A DNA stretch of 47,415 bases. Source: Chitinophagaceae bacterium (GTDB lineage Bacteria > Bacteroidota > Bacteroidia > Chitinophagales > Chitinophagaceae). Positions 15,759-23,664 of this stretch are shown piece after piece. The stretch spans positions 1 to 47,415 of the forward strand of contig CANFKE010000033.1 of assembly GCA_947447465.1 (NCBI GenBank), read 5' to 3'. Numbering within the stretch: the stretch's first letter is position 1; each line of letters starts with the position of its first letter. Position numbers and translations under genes: made by a program. The notes beneath the pieces are model-generated. The model was not told the DNA's origin. It made no database searches and saw only the letters and a list, made by a program, of their open reading frames with translations.

Positions 15759-16250
15759 ATGGATATCTATTCAAAAAGCAATTTGTTGATGCGGTTGACC
15801 ATCGCACTTTTACTTGTCAATGCTGTTGTTATAGGAGCGCTTGTTTGGGACAGTAGACATTCTACATGGCAAAATAATAAAGATGGCAGACAAAGAGGCG
15901 TTGCAGAAGTTAGTGAGATTTTACATCGGTCATTGAAATTGACCGATGCACAGGCTCAACAGTTAATTGTCATACGAGCCGATTTTTTTAAGAAGGAACG
16001 AGAACTGAGTAGCAGTATCCGGGCAAAAAGAGACTCTATGAATGAGAATATGTTCAGCGACAAAATAGATACTCTAAGATTAACCGCTCTTGCAAAAGAA
16101 ATTGCGGACAATGAGTACCAGATGGAGTTATTTCGAATTGCGCAAGCACGGCAACTACAAATGATATTTACGCCTGAACAATTAAGACAACTCAACCAAG
16201 TAGTTACAGACATCAGAGATTATTTTCAACCAATACCAGAAAAAAAGTAA
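15759..16250 (+). CDS. CnrX/CpxP-like periplasmic metal sensor
   Basis: 163 residues: a membrane anchor (about residues 11-30), then an all-helical periplasmic domain with two LTxxQ-type motifs, SLKLTDAQAQQL (about 59-69) and FTPEQLRQL (about 137-145). This is the fold signature of CnrX, ZraP, Spy and CpxP. The helix between carries several Met and Asp/Glu residues (MNENMFSDKID, EYQMELF), and His is found at about 34 and 56. CnrX senses Ni and Co through His and Met ligands, so a metal role is plausible, but the ligands cannot be matched one to one. Confidence 0.8.
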   Translation: MDIYSKSNLLMRLTIALLLVNAVVIGALVWDSRHSTWQNNKDGRQRGVAEVSEILHRSLKLTDAQAQQLIVIRADFFKKERELSSSIRAKRDSMNENMFSDKIDTLRLTALAKEIADNEYQMELFRIAQARQLQMIFTPEQLRQLNQVVTDIRDYFQPIPEKK

Positions 16251-16292
16251 GTTATATCCAAAATTATTAGTTCACCCATATTTGACAATAAA

Positions 16293-17900
16293 ATGAAGAA
16301 AATACTAATTGTTGCGATCTTATCTGCCTTCGCTATTAACTCGAATGCTCATAGTATAAATGTGCAAGATCTAGCTTCGCGAAGCTGGCATTTGGAAGGG
16401 GGACAGGATATTGAAGGTTCATTTCTTTTTTTCCAAAACAACACTGTGTTTTTGGAGAGGGGGAATTCAACTGTTGTTCAATATCCTCTTTCAAGTTTTT
16501 CCGCATCCGACCAACATTGGATATTGAAACGTTATGAACAAATCAAAACAATAAATGAAAGCCACATAACAAGGCCGATACAGACCATGTACATAAGTCC
16601 CGAACGATTGATTTTCATTCTGGCGGGTTTGCTGGTAATTGGTTTGCTTCTCTACACATTCCCTCCCAAAACAAAAGTAAAGTACCTACCGTATATCATG
16701 GTATCCGGTATACTGGCGATGTTGTACAGTTTCAAAAACGGCACTTTGCAGAAGACCACAATAACAACTGACCCGACAAGTATTGATTCCTCTTTTATTC
16801 CATTCAAACCAAACGTTGTGACATCCTGGGATGGTACATATTTTTATATTGAGTCGCAAGGAATTCCATCTACACATGGTATGATGGTTGGCATTTCTGA
16901 CTCTGGCTGGCAACAGCAAGTACCAATACCGCAGTGTTATATATTGCCCAATGCGTGGAGCATACCATTGCACCCAACTATGGCATCCAGCCCTATACCT
17001 GTAGATAGTGTGCACTTTACCCGAGGAGCGATAGCAATAGCAGTAAATGGTGTTCCGATTTTTAATGAACATACCAATACAGGGGCCGATGCCTTGACCG
17101 CAGGGCAACTGGACAACTATGGGGGACATTGCGGACGTGCGGACGACTATCATTACCACGTAGCCCCACTGCATTTATATGGCCATACAGCATCCACCTT
17201 ACCCATTGCATGGGCTTTCGATGGATTTGCAGTGTATGGTGCATTAGAGCCCGATGGAAGCACTATGACTGCGTTGGACATAAATCATGGTCATTATGGG
17301 AGCAATGGGATATATCATTATCATGGCACCAGTTCTTATCCATATATGATAGCAAGAATGGCCGGTAATGTTACTGAAGATGCGACCCATCAGCTTATAC
17401 CGCAGGCTACAGCTAGTCCGGTAAGGCCAGGGCAGACCCCACTTAGCGGCGCTTTGATCACAAGTTGTATGGCAGTGGGTACCAACGGCTATGTCCTAAC
17501 CTACACACTGGCAGGGCAAACATACCAGGTCAGTTACAGTTGGACAGCTTCCGGTGTCTATACTTTTAATTTTATCAACCCTACAGGGACCACTACAGAA
17601 ACGTACAATGGCTTTATCCCATGCAAACTACCTGTAGGCATATCTAATATAACTTATACCGAGGATAAGATCAATATCTACCCCAATCCATCGAAAGGAC
17701 AGATCTGTGTAATGTTGAAAGATGGTCTTAAGCCCGCTGAGATCAAGAATATAACTGTAATATCTGCTAATGGACAAACAATAACATCGCTACCAAGCTA
17801 TACAGAACATATCAGTATTCCGTCTGTAGGCAACCAGGTATATTTTATAGTTATTAAAACTACAAATGCGGTAGTAACGAAGAAAATAATCACCGAATGA
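16293..17900 (+). CDS. YHYH-domain protein with SHD1-like domain, membrane segments and T9SS tail
   Basis: 535 residues. Order: signal peptide (1-19); an SHD1-like beta domain (about 28-80; RSWHLEGGQDIEGSF ... VVQYPLSSFSASDQHWI); two hydrophobic segments (about 105-122 and 131-146); the YHYH domain (about 175-365) with GGHCGRADDYHYHVAPLH and INHGHYGSNGIYHYHG; and a T9SS type A C-terminal domain (INIYPNPSKGQI at about 460-471). The His clusters look like a metal-binding site. Hydrophobic segments inside a T9SS cargo are unusual. It follows the sensor gene by 42 bases and overlaps the HupE-like gene by four bases, so all five island genes are probably one unit. Confidence 0.85.
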   Translation: MKKILIVAILSAFAINSNAHSINVQDLASRSWHLEGGQDIEGSFLFFQNNTVFLERGNSTVVQYPLSSFSASDQHWILKRYEQIKTINESHITRPIQTMYISPERLIFILAGLLVIGLLLYTFPPKTKVKYLPYIMVSGILAMLYSFKNGTLQKTTITTDPTSIDSSFIPFKPNVVTSWDGTYFYIESQGIPSTHGMMVGISDSGWQQQVPIPQCYILPNAWSIPLHPTMASSPIPVDSVHFTRGAIAIAVNGVPIFNEHTNTGADALTAGQLDNYGGHCGRADDYHYHVAPLHLYGHTASTLPIAWAFDGFAVYGALEPDGSTMTALDINHGHYGSNGIYHYHGTSSYPYMIARMAGNVTEDATHQLIPQATASPVRPGQTPLSGALITSCMAVGTNGYVLTYTLAGQTYQVSYSWTASGVYTFNFINPTGTTTETYNGFIPCKLPVGISNITYTEDKINIYPNPSKGQICVMLKDGLKPAEIKNITVISANGQTITSLPSYTEHISIPSVGNQVYFIVIKTTNAVVTKKIITE

Positions 17901-18454
17901 TGTTGCTAGCGCATTACATATTGCTGGGTTTTGAACATGTCCTTCCATTAGGCTATGACCATTTATTGTTCATCTGTGCGCTATTTTTTTTGAATTCCAG
18001 GATAAAGTCTGCAATTCTTCAATGTACCGTGTTCACAATTGCACATTCTATAACTTTAGCATTAACTGCGGTGGGAACGATACATTTCAATGAGAAAGTA
18101 TGTGAAACTCTTATCGCCTTTTCAATTTTTTTGGTGGCCATTGAGAACCTATATTTTCAAACGGTGCGACTTTTAAGATTAGTGTTAGTATTCGTTTTTG
18201 GATTAGTGCATGGAATGGGTTTTGCTACTGCGTTACGAGAAGCAGGACTACCCAAAGAAGATTTTATCATCGGCTTGTTAGGCTTTAATATAGGTGTGGA
18301 GTTTGCACAAATAACGATTGTTATGATTTTGTATTACGGCATAGCTAAACGTTTGGCGTCAAAGAGCTCATATCAGGCATCTATTGTTCCAACAATATCA
18401 ATAAGTATTGCTTGTATCGGTATTTTTTGGTGTATTGCACGGCTTTTACAGTAA
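17897..18454 (+). CDS. HupE/UreJ-2 family membrane protein
   Basis: 185 residues with about six membrane spans. The family motifs are complete: GFEHVLPLGYDHLLFICAL, FTIAHSITLAL, FGLVHGMGFATAL and GFNIGVEFAQI. The His and Asp residues inside the spans are the presumed metal path. HupE/UreJ proteins are nickel permeases or nickel-linked accessory proteins in hydrogenase and urease loci, and neither enzyme is encoded here. Its ATG overlaps the YHYH stop (ATGA), so the two are translationally coupled and probably work on the same metal. Confidence 0.9.
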   Translation: MMLLAHYILLGFEHVLPLGYDHLLFICALFFLNSRIKSAILQCTVFTIAHSITLALTAVGTIHFNEKVCETLIAFSIFLVAIENLYFQTVRLLRLVLVFVFGLVHGMGFATALREAGLPKEDFIIGLLGFNIGVEFAQITIVMILYYGIAKRLASKSSYQASIVPTISISIACIGIFWCIARLLQ

Positions 18455-18775
18455 CAGTAAGAACGTTCACAAGTGTAAAAAGTGATAACAAGTCAGCATT
18501 AATAAGTTGCAAATTGCTATTAAGCCAACAAATATGATTATTTGCGAACGAACAAGTGTCATGCTAAAATGCCTACTGTTATTCTATTTCATGCAGTCAT
18601 GTATATTTTACCAAAAGAGTTGTAATTCAATCATTATCGCGAGGCAGATTTGTGGCAGTCGCTCTGTATTTTAATTCATCTTCTTTCACATTAATGCGCA
18701 TCTCTATATAACCAAAACGATGGCCAGCTTGCATTTAGTGGAATTTAACCGAAATGCATGTGAATAAATTAAATA
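18455..18775. other. Non-coding right arm of the island
   Basis: AT-rich sequence after the HupE-like stop with no gene. It contains the right subterminal repeat at 18643-18658, ahead of attR. Confidence 0.45.
18643..18658 (+). repeat. Right subterminal direct repeat
   Basis: GGCAGATTTGTGGCAG, identical to 14642-14657 and in the same orientation, 118 bases before attR. Confidence 0.65.
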
Positions 18776-18791
18776 CAATCCGGATCACTTT
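18776..18791 (+). repeat. attR core
   Basis: CAATCCGGATCACTTT repeats the 3' end of tRNA-Arg without the rest of the tRNA, as expected for the distal junction of a tRNA-integrated element. Confidence 0.8.
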
Positions 18792-18797
18792 AAGAGT

Positions 18798-18825
18798 AAA
18801 AGCCACTGATAGTTCAGTGGCTTTT
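18798..18825 (+). terminator. Strong intrinsic terminator, probably the original tRNA terminator
   Basis: 12-bp perfect arms (18798-18809 and 18814-18825) with loop tagt, ending in TTTT. It lies seven bases beyond attR, where the tRNA 3' flank would be in an uninterrupted chromosome. Confidence 0.8.
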
Positions 18826-18872
18826 GTATTTTCACTAATAAAATCAAGCTCATCGGTCATTAAACACATAAA

Positions 18873-19448
18873 ATGGTAAGTGATAAGAAAAGTACTGAGT
18901 TGTCTATAATCTACCAATCAGCTGATAATGGGGAGGTCTTTTTAAGAGATGTATTGACGGGTAATGACTATATAGATGAGGAAGGTTATGAACCGGGAAA
19001 TTTCTGGGGCTGTTGCGGTGGACTGGAAATTGTGATCGATGAGTATAAAGTCATTTTCAAATCACTTGATTTTCACTATTTATGCAAGGTCATCAACTTC
19101 CTGCTGCATACGCTGTACAAGATAAAAGGCAAAACATCATCTTGGTTCGATGATGGATCTCCCGACAGCGTTACTGTTCAGACTACCGGTGGCAACTCAC
19201 TGATCATAACGGTTCTTTCAGAAAATGTATCGATCTCCTATTTGCGTAAAGGGGAAACCACAGATAACGAAGTGAGAGGAGATCGCTTTTTTGCAGCTAT
19301 CCTTGTGAATAAAAATGATTTTTTCAATGCTACAGCAATAGCTTTGGGTGAGTATTTCGTTATTCTGGAGCAAATCATCAACGATAATCCGGGCAACAAC
19401 ATAGCAGATACAATGAAAGCAATGTTAGCGGTTTGGAAAGCTGTCTAA
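18873..19448 (+). CDS. Cytoplasmic protein of unknown function
   Basis: 191 residues with no signal peptide or membrane span. The N-terminal third is beta-rich and acidic (ELSIIYQSADNGEVFLRDVL, YIDEEGYEPGNFWGCCGGLEIVIDEYKVIF) with an unusual W-G-C-C-G-G segment. The rest alternates helices (YLCKVINFLLHTLYKI, ALGEYFVILEQII) with strands. I do not recognise the family. It begins just after the tRNA terminator, so it belongs to the chromosome rather than the island. Confidence 0.65.
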   Translation: MVSDKKSTELSIIYQSADNGEVFLRDVLTGNDYIDEEGYEPGNFWGCCGGLEIVIDEYKVIFKSLDFHYLCKVINFLLHTLYKIKGKTSSWFDDGSPDSVTVQTTGGNSLIITVLSENVSISYLRKGETTDNEVRGDRFFAAILVNKNDFFNATAIALGEYFVILEQIINDNPGNNIADTMKAMLAVWKAV

Positions 19449-19551
19449 GTAATATAGCAGATATTGCAGCTTAGCTATTTGAAAGATTTATTAGCTAAAT
19501 TGGCAATACCATTGCTAACAACAATATGTAGAAAAAAACGCTCAGCTACCA

Positions 19552-20646
19552 ATGCATTCAAACGTAATAAGATCAATCCTATTTATACTTCTGTTTATTT
19601 TTTGCCTGGCCACTCCGGCACGATCAGCAGACTCGCTGAATTATCGCGCGTTTTGTTTTTACTACAATTGGTATGGGAGCAAAGCTATTGATAACAAAAA
19701 CTATCATTGGTCGCACCCGGTAATGCCGCAAAACGATAAAGACACGACCAAAACGATGTTTGAAGGTAATGGAGATATCGGAGCCAACTTCTATCCTCAA
19801 TCGGGCGAATACAGTAGTGCAGATCCGGTTGTTATAGATAAGCATCTATCACAGATCGCGTCAGCCGGTATAGGTGTCATAGCTGTGACCTGGCTGGGTA
19901 AAGATGACTATACTTACAGATCGGTAAGACCTATACTTGATGCTGCTCAACGTTATCATGTAAAGGTCTGTTTTCAGATAGAACCTGTTGTGAGAAAGAC
20001 CATATTTACCACAAAAGACGCCATCGCTTTTCTCATTGACCAATTCGGCCACCACCCTGCATTTTATAGAAATGAGGTAACCGGCAGACCCATTTTTTTC
20101 ATCTATGACTCATACATGATACCTGCCAATCATTGGGCCCAGATATTATCAGATAGCGTGCACTACTCCATCAGGCATACCAGCCATGATGCAGACATAG
20201 TAGGGCTTTGGGTAAACAAGGGTGACGAACAATTTTTTATTGATGGGAGTTTCGATGGCATGTACACCTATTTTGCCAGCAGCGGATTCACATACGGATC
20301 GACACCTGCAAACTGGAAAGAGATGCAGTTGTGGGCAAAAAAGCATAATAAGATCTTTATACCATCAGTAGGTCCGGGTTATAATGATAATAGAATAAGA
20401 CCATGGAACCGATCCAATACAAAATTCCGTTTGAAGGGTAAATATTATGATCAGATGTTTGCCTCAGCTCTATCGGCAGATCTAAAAATGATAGGTATAA
20501 CCTCCTTCAATGAATGGCACGAGGGCACCCAAATAGAGCCCTCAGTACCCTATAATTTCAAGGGATTCATCTACGAAGATTATTCACCTCTATCTCCAGA
20601 CTATTACCTGAAACGCACTAAATACTGGCTATCCGGATTTAACTGA
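19552..20646 (+). CDS. GH99-like glycosidase (endo-alpha-mannosidase family)
   Basis: 364 residues with a signal peptide (cut near residue 25, after TPARS), so it is periplasmic or exported. Family features are YRAFCFYYNWYG at the mature start, DPVVIDKHLSQIASAGIGVIAVTWLG, PIFFIYDSYMIP, and the catalytic-region sequence ITSFNEWHEGTQIEP, which contains the paired glutamates of GH99 enzymes (E-W-H-E). Characterised members are endo-alpha-1,2-mannosidases or mannanases acting on N-glycan or yeast mannan arms. It is not embedded in a SusC/D polysaccharide locus, so the natural substrate is uncertain. Confidence 0.88.
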   Translation: MHSNVIRSILFILLFIFCLATPARSADSLNYRAFCFYYNWYGSKAIDNKNYHWSHPVMPQNDKDTTKTMFEGNGDIGANFYPQSGEYSSADPVVIDKHLSQIASAGIGVIAVTWLGKDDYTYRSVRPILDAAQRYHVKVCFQIEPVVRKTIFTTKDAIAFLIDQFGHHPAFYRNEVTGRPIFFIYDSYMIPANHWAQILSDSVHYSIRHTSHDADIVGLWVNKGDEQFFIDGSFDGMYTYFASSGFTYGSTPANWKEMQLWAKKHNKIFIPSVGPGYNDNRIRPWNRSNTKFRLKGKYYDQMFASALSADLKMIGITSFNEWHEGTQIEPSVPYNFKGFIYEDYSPLSPDYYLKRTKYWLSGFN

Positions 20647-20714
20647 TACCATTACAAATACAAATACATAGGAAAGAAATCCCCCCCGAACACTCCGACC
20701 CATAATGACATAAT

Positions 20715-21296
20715 TTACTGTACTATAAAAGTATCATTCAACTTATTCACATACCCCACTATACCTACCTGATCAGCTACAAAAAAAGTAACAACATTTT
20801 TATGTGAGGTATCAGAGATACACTCTACATTGTTGTATGTCTTACCAACCGCAGTAAGACTTGTAAGGCAATTGAACGTAGTAGGTAAACTAATCCCATA
20901 TGGTTGATCACCAAGATAAAAGTTACCGGCTGTACATTGATTAGCTGAGTGAATTGTGATGTAAGAAAAATTGTCTTCTCCAAAATTTACATCTGTATTT
21001 GCAGGAGAACCGTATGATTTAATTTTGAACTTATTGGCTGTTATGTTAGTATAATCTTGCCCACAACCACCTTCGCTTATTGTTGTTGAATTGACACCGC
21101 GAGTAACTTCGTTGATAATAAAAGTATCCAGTTTACCTGTCTGACTTTTGAGTACTATACTCTGACCATTAGAATAGTGGTAAAACCAAGAGTCAAAGAC
21201 ACTATCTTTAAATCCCTTGCATTTACAAGAGCTATAACTCAATAATGACAAGACAAGGACAACTAACAACAGCTTAGAACTTTTAACTGACGACAT
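20715..21296 (-). CDS. Lipoprotein of unknown function
   Basis: 193 residues from the ATG at 21296; the frame extends to a TTG at 21320, but the ATG gives the better signal peptide. The lipobox LLSYSSC is cut before Cys, and the mature protein starts CKCKGFKDS. It contains several further cysteines (GGCGQDY, NQCTAG, FNCLTS, VECISD), probably paired in disulfides in the periplasm or at the surface. The beta-rich body resembles small Ig-like or lipocalin-like domains, but I cannot assign a family. Confidence 0.7.
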   Translation of the reverse strand: MSSVKSSKLLLVVLVLSLLSYSSCKCKGFKDSVFDSWFYHYSNGQSIVLKSQTGKLDTFIINEVTRGVNSTTISEGGCGQDYTNITANKFKIKSYGSPANTDVNFGEDNFSYITIHSANQCTAGNFYLGDQPYGISLPTTFNCLTSLTAVGKTYNNVECISDTSHKNVVTFFVADQVGIVGYVNKLNDTFIVQ

Positions 21297-21659
21297 ATTA
21301 TTCTGTTTTATGACTTTCAATTAGTATAACCATGCATTTTTCAATCACAAAATAGTAATTCCATGAAAACGTCTCAGTGCAAAAACTAGTAGTTGACCAA
21401 TAAGCTTGGTCAATTATACAAAATAATAGAACCCGCTGTATAAGCGGGTTCTAAAAACAAATTTATACGGTCTCATTTCTAAATTATAGATGTTATATGC
21501 TGGCTGGCCGAGTCACTGAGTCGCTCCTAGAATCATTTTGTAATTGACAACATCTTTAATTGTATATAATCTTTTACTACTGCAAACAATCGAACTACTT
21601 GTTCTGATTCAACAGGATCGAAGAACTAACAATAGCCATCCTTTCAACAAATGGACGCG
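21297..21659. other. Intergenic gap with two hairpins
   Basis: About 360 bases between two minus-strand lipoprotein genes. It holds hairpins at 21393-21413 (8-bp arms TTGACCAA/TTGGTCAA) and 21428-21452. The promoter of the downstream lipoprotein gene should lie here, but no exact TAnnTTTG was found on the minus strand near its start. Confidence 0.4.
21428..21452 (-). terminator. Hairpin terminator for the lipoprotein at 21660-22400
   Basis: 10-bp perfect arms AGAACCCGCT/AGCGGGTTCT around a five-base loop, about 210 bases beyond the stop of the upstream minus-strand gene. T-rich sequence follows on the minus strand. Confidence 0.6.
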
Positions 21660-22400
21660 CTAATTACCCGAAATGTAACTTACACTATGTGAGGCAGGTC
21701 CATAAACCTGATGTTCAAAGATCGTAATAGAGTCACCTATAGTGTTGTAGAGAACATAAGTAAAACTACCATTGAAATCGGTGGCTCTTTGATAGAGTAA
21801 ATGCGACGAACTGGAACCGAACAAACTGAGATCGGCACTGCTATGAGGCGTACTGCAATGGTATTGGTCCGCTATCACTGCAAAATTTGTATCAGTCAAT
21901 ACGATGGCACTGTCCCACGAAGGGCTAAGATCCCGGATTCTTCTCTTCCATGTACGCACATTATTCATTCTTGTCGAAAGATACCCGGGTGACAACACCA
22001 CCATAGTTTTGGAAACACTGCTTGTAGTATCTCCATTTACTGTCATCACAATATTATAGATACCCGGAGTAATATAGGCATGACTGCAGGTTTGACCATT
22101 CAATGTATCGCAAGTGTAAGGACAGTTGGTACATAGTGATGCACAACTAGCACATACAACATTCTGCGGATCAGTGTGAGAGGTAGCAGTATTTACCCCT
22201 TGCTGTATGGCATTACCAAAGAACCAATGAACAGCAGCACTTACACCGGCAGAACTGGTGTAAATTATAGTATCTCCCGAGTATGTCGTATCAGGACAGG
22301 TGATACTGTAAACAGTAGTCAATTTTTTATGACTATCGTGCTCACAGGCCACTAGCGAAAGTGCAACGATAAGTAACAAGAGTTGTTTCATAGACTTCAT
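21660..22400 (-). CDS. Cys-rich lipoprotein with PKD-like domain
   Basis: 246 residues. The lipobox LSLVAC is followed by EHDSHKK. The region at about residues 30-135 has PKD/Ig-like features (DTTYSGDTIIYTSSAG, then THSHAYITPGIYNIVMTVNG-like G-x-Y-x-V-x-x-x-V-N-G). Between them is an insertion dense in cysteines (CASCASLCTNCPYTCDTLNG). The C-terminal half is beta-rich (DSAIVLTDTNFAVIADQYH, FNGSFTYVLYNTIGDSITIFEH). It is probably surface-exposed. The cysteine block could bind metal or be cross-linked. No known function. Confidence 0.7.
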   Translation of the reverse strand: MKSMKQLLLLIVALSLVACEHDSHKKLTTVYSITCPDTTYSGDTIIYTSSAGVSAAVHWFFGNAIQQGVNTATSHTDPQNVVCASCASLCTNCPYTCDTLNGQTCSHAYITPGIYNIVMTVNGDTTSSVSKTMVVLSPGYLSTRMNNVRTWKRRIRDLSPSWDSAIVLTDTNFAVIADQYHCSTPHSSADLSLFGSSSSHLLYQRATDFNGSFTYVLYNTIGDSITIFEHQVYGPASHSVSYISGN

Positions 22401-22465
22401 TTTGGCTATTCATATAACATTATTGGAGACGATATATTGTATCCGATGCTCCCATCAGACACTCA

Positions 22466-22993
22466 TCACTTAGTTGTCTCTATACCCATATCCACCCCCA
22501 TTTTGTCATAAACAACATCATTGGGTTCCCATAGCTCTACTTTATTACCTTCCGCATCCAGAATGTGGACAAACTTGCCATAATCGTAAGTCTCCATAGT
22601 ATCTGTAATGGTCACACCTTCTTTTTTCAGTTCTACGATAAGCGCCTTGAGATCTGCTACACGGTAATTGATCATAAAATCTTTGGTAGATGGCTCAAAA
22701 TACTTGGTCGTTTCTTTGAACGGGCTCCATTGGGTAAAGCCTTTTTTTGTGGCGTCTGTTGCCTGCTTCCATTCAAAAACGCTACCGTACTGATTGGTAT
22801 TCAGTCCTAAGTGCATTTTATACCATTCCCTCATTTTCCCGGGATCCTTACATTTAAAGAATACACCTCCAATGCCTGTTACCCGTTTCATCTTAGCACC
22901 CGCGCCAGATTGAGCAGTGAGTAAGTGATTGAAAGCAAATCCTAATCCGAAGGATAATATGATCGCGAAAGCTGTGAGTAGTATTCTTTTCAT
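22466..22993 (-). CDS. Exported VOC-family (glyoxalase-like) protein
   Basis: 175 residues from the ATG at 22993, where a signal sequence begins (MKRILLTAFAIILSFGLGFA). The frame extends to 23047 but adds only a non-hydrophobic tail. After the signal comes one vicinal-oxygen-chelate domain: RVTGIGGVFFKCKDPGKMREWYKMHLG ... YFEPSTKDFMINYRVADL ... YDYGKFVHILDAEGNKVELWEP. It is a clear duplicate of the next upstream gene (23130-23519), which lacks the signal. A periplasmic VOC protein is unusual. The substrate is unknown. Confidence 0.85.
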   Translation of the reverse strand: MKRILLTAFAIILSFGLGFAFNHLLTAQSGAGAKMKRVTGIGGVFFKCKDPGKMREWYKMHLGLNTNQYGSVFEWKQATDATKKGFTQWSPFKETTKYFEPSTKDFMINYRVADLKALIVELKKEGVTITDTMETYDYGKFVHILDAEGNKVELWEPNDVVYDKMGVDMGIETTK

Positions 22994-23096
22994 TGTATGG
23001 TCAGTTTGTAATATGGATGAGCAATTTGATCGCAGATGATTATGCACTAATGTAATTCAATTCTGCTGCCCCGCACATAGGTAACAGCAAAAAAAA

Positions 23097-23116
23097 AGCC
23101 ACTCGTCTGAGCGGCT
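23097..23116 (-). terminator. Terminator between the two VOC genes
   Basis: 8-bp stem (one G-T pair) with a four-base loop, followed on the minus strand by a run of nine T. It lies just past the stop of the cytoplasmic VOC gene. Confidence 0.75.
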
Positions 23117-23129
23117 TCTGTTAATTATC

Positions 23130-23519
23130 TTATTCTCCTGCAGGTTCCCACAACTGGATCTTGTTGCCCTCATTGTCCAGAATATGTACAAATTTTCCGT
23201 AGTCATACGTTTCAATATTGTCCAATATGGTCACATTTTCTTTTTTCAGTTCCTCTACCAAAGCTACCAGATCCGCCACCCTATAGTTGATCATAAAATC
23301 TTTGGTAGATGGCTCAAAATACTTGGTCTTTTCAGCAAATGGATTCCACTGTGTAATTCCCTTTTTGGTCGCTCCTGATTCAGCGTCAGCCTCCAGCCAT
23401 TCAAAACTCGTACCATATGGTGTAGTATCGAAACCGAGGTGCTTTTTATACCATTCATTAGTAGCTGCAGGGTCTGCACTCTTAAAGAAAATACCACCTA
23501 TACCTGTTACCTTTTTCAT
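23130..23519 (-). CDS. Cytoplasmic VOC-family (glyoxalase-like) protein
   Basis: 129 residues, one VOC domain: KKVTGIGGIFFKSADPAATNEWYKKHLGFDT, TQWNPFAEKTKYFEPSTKDFMINYRVADL, YDYGKFVHILDNEGNKIQLWEP. It has the two beta-alpha-beta-beta-beta halves and the Glu of QLWEP expected for metal coordination. It is about 70% similar to the exported copy by eye and has a long identical nucleotide block with it, so the duplication is recent. It is divergent from the ArsR operon. Confidence 0.88.
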   Translation of the reverse strand: MKKVTGIGGIFFKSADPAATNEWYKKHLGFDTTPYGTSFEWLEADAESGATKKGITQWNPFAEKTKYFEPSTKDFMINYRVADLVALVEELKKENVTILDNIETYDYGKFVHILDNEGNKIQLWEPAGE

Positions 23520-23610
23520 TGTCGTTGATGATTATGTTATGAAATAAAATTACTAAAGGAAGATGATGTGCGTATGAACGGTTTAAAAAAATCTGCTGAG
23601 TTCATTAAAA

Positions 23611-23618
23611 TATATTTG
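23611..23618 (+). promoter_or_regulatory. TAnnTTTG promoter (-7) of the ArsR operon
   Basis: TATATTTG directly abuts the first operator repeat, so bound repressor would cover the transcription start. Confidence 0.6.
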
Positions 23619-23661
23619 TGTAGCCAAATAACTACACATATATTTATAGCCAAATAACTAC
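23618..23661. promoter_or_regulatory. Tandem ArsR operator
   Basis: TAGCCAAATAACTAC occurs twice (23621-23635 and 23647-23661), 26 bases apart. The first copy is the core of the inverted repeat GTGTAG-n8-CTACAC (23618-23637). Both lie between the promoter and the ATG at 23665, a layout for self-repression by a dimeric ArsR protein. Confidence 0.75.
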
Positions 23662-23664
23662 GCA

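Larger units (their letters stand above)
14569..18791. mobile_element. Integrase-less genomic island in tRNA-Arg
   Basis: A segment of about 4.2 kb bounded by identical 16-base copies of the tRNA-Arg 3' end, with a further identical 16-base pair of subterminal repeats (14642-14657 and 18643-18658) inside the borders. The right border separates the tRNA from a strong terminator (18798-18825) that was probably its original one. The five-gene cargo is visibly more AT-rich than the flanking genes. No integrase or relaxase gene is visible, so it is either non-autonomous or the remnant of a larger element. Confidence 0.75.
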
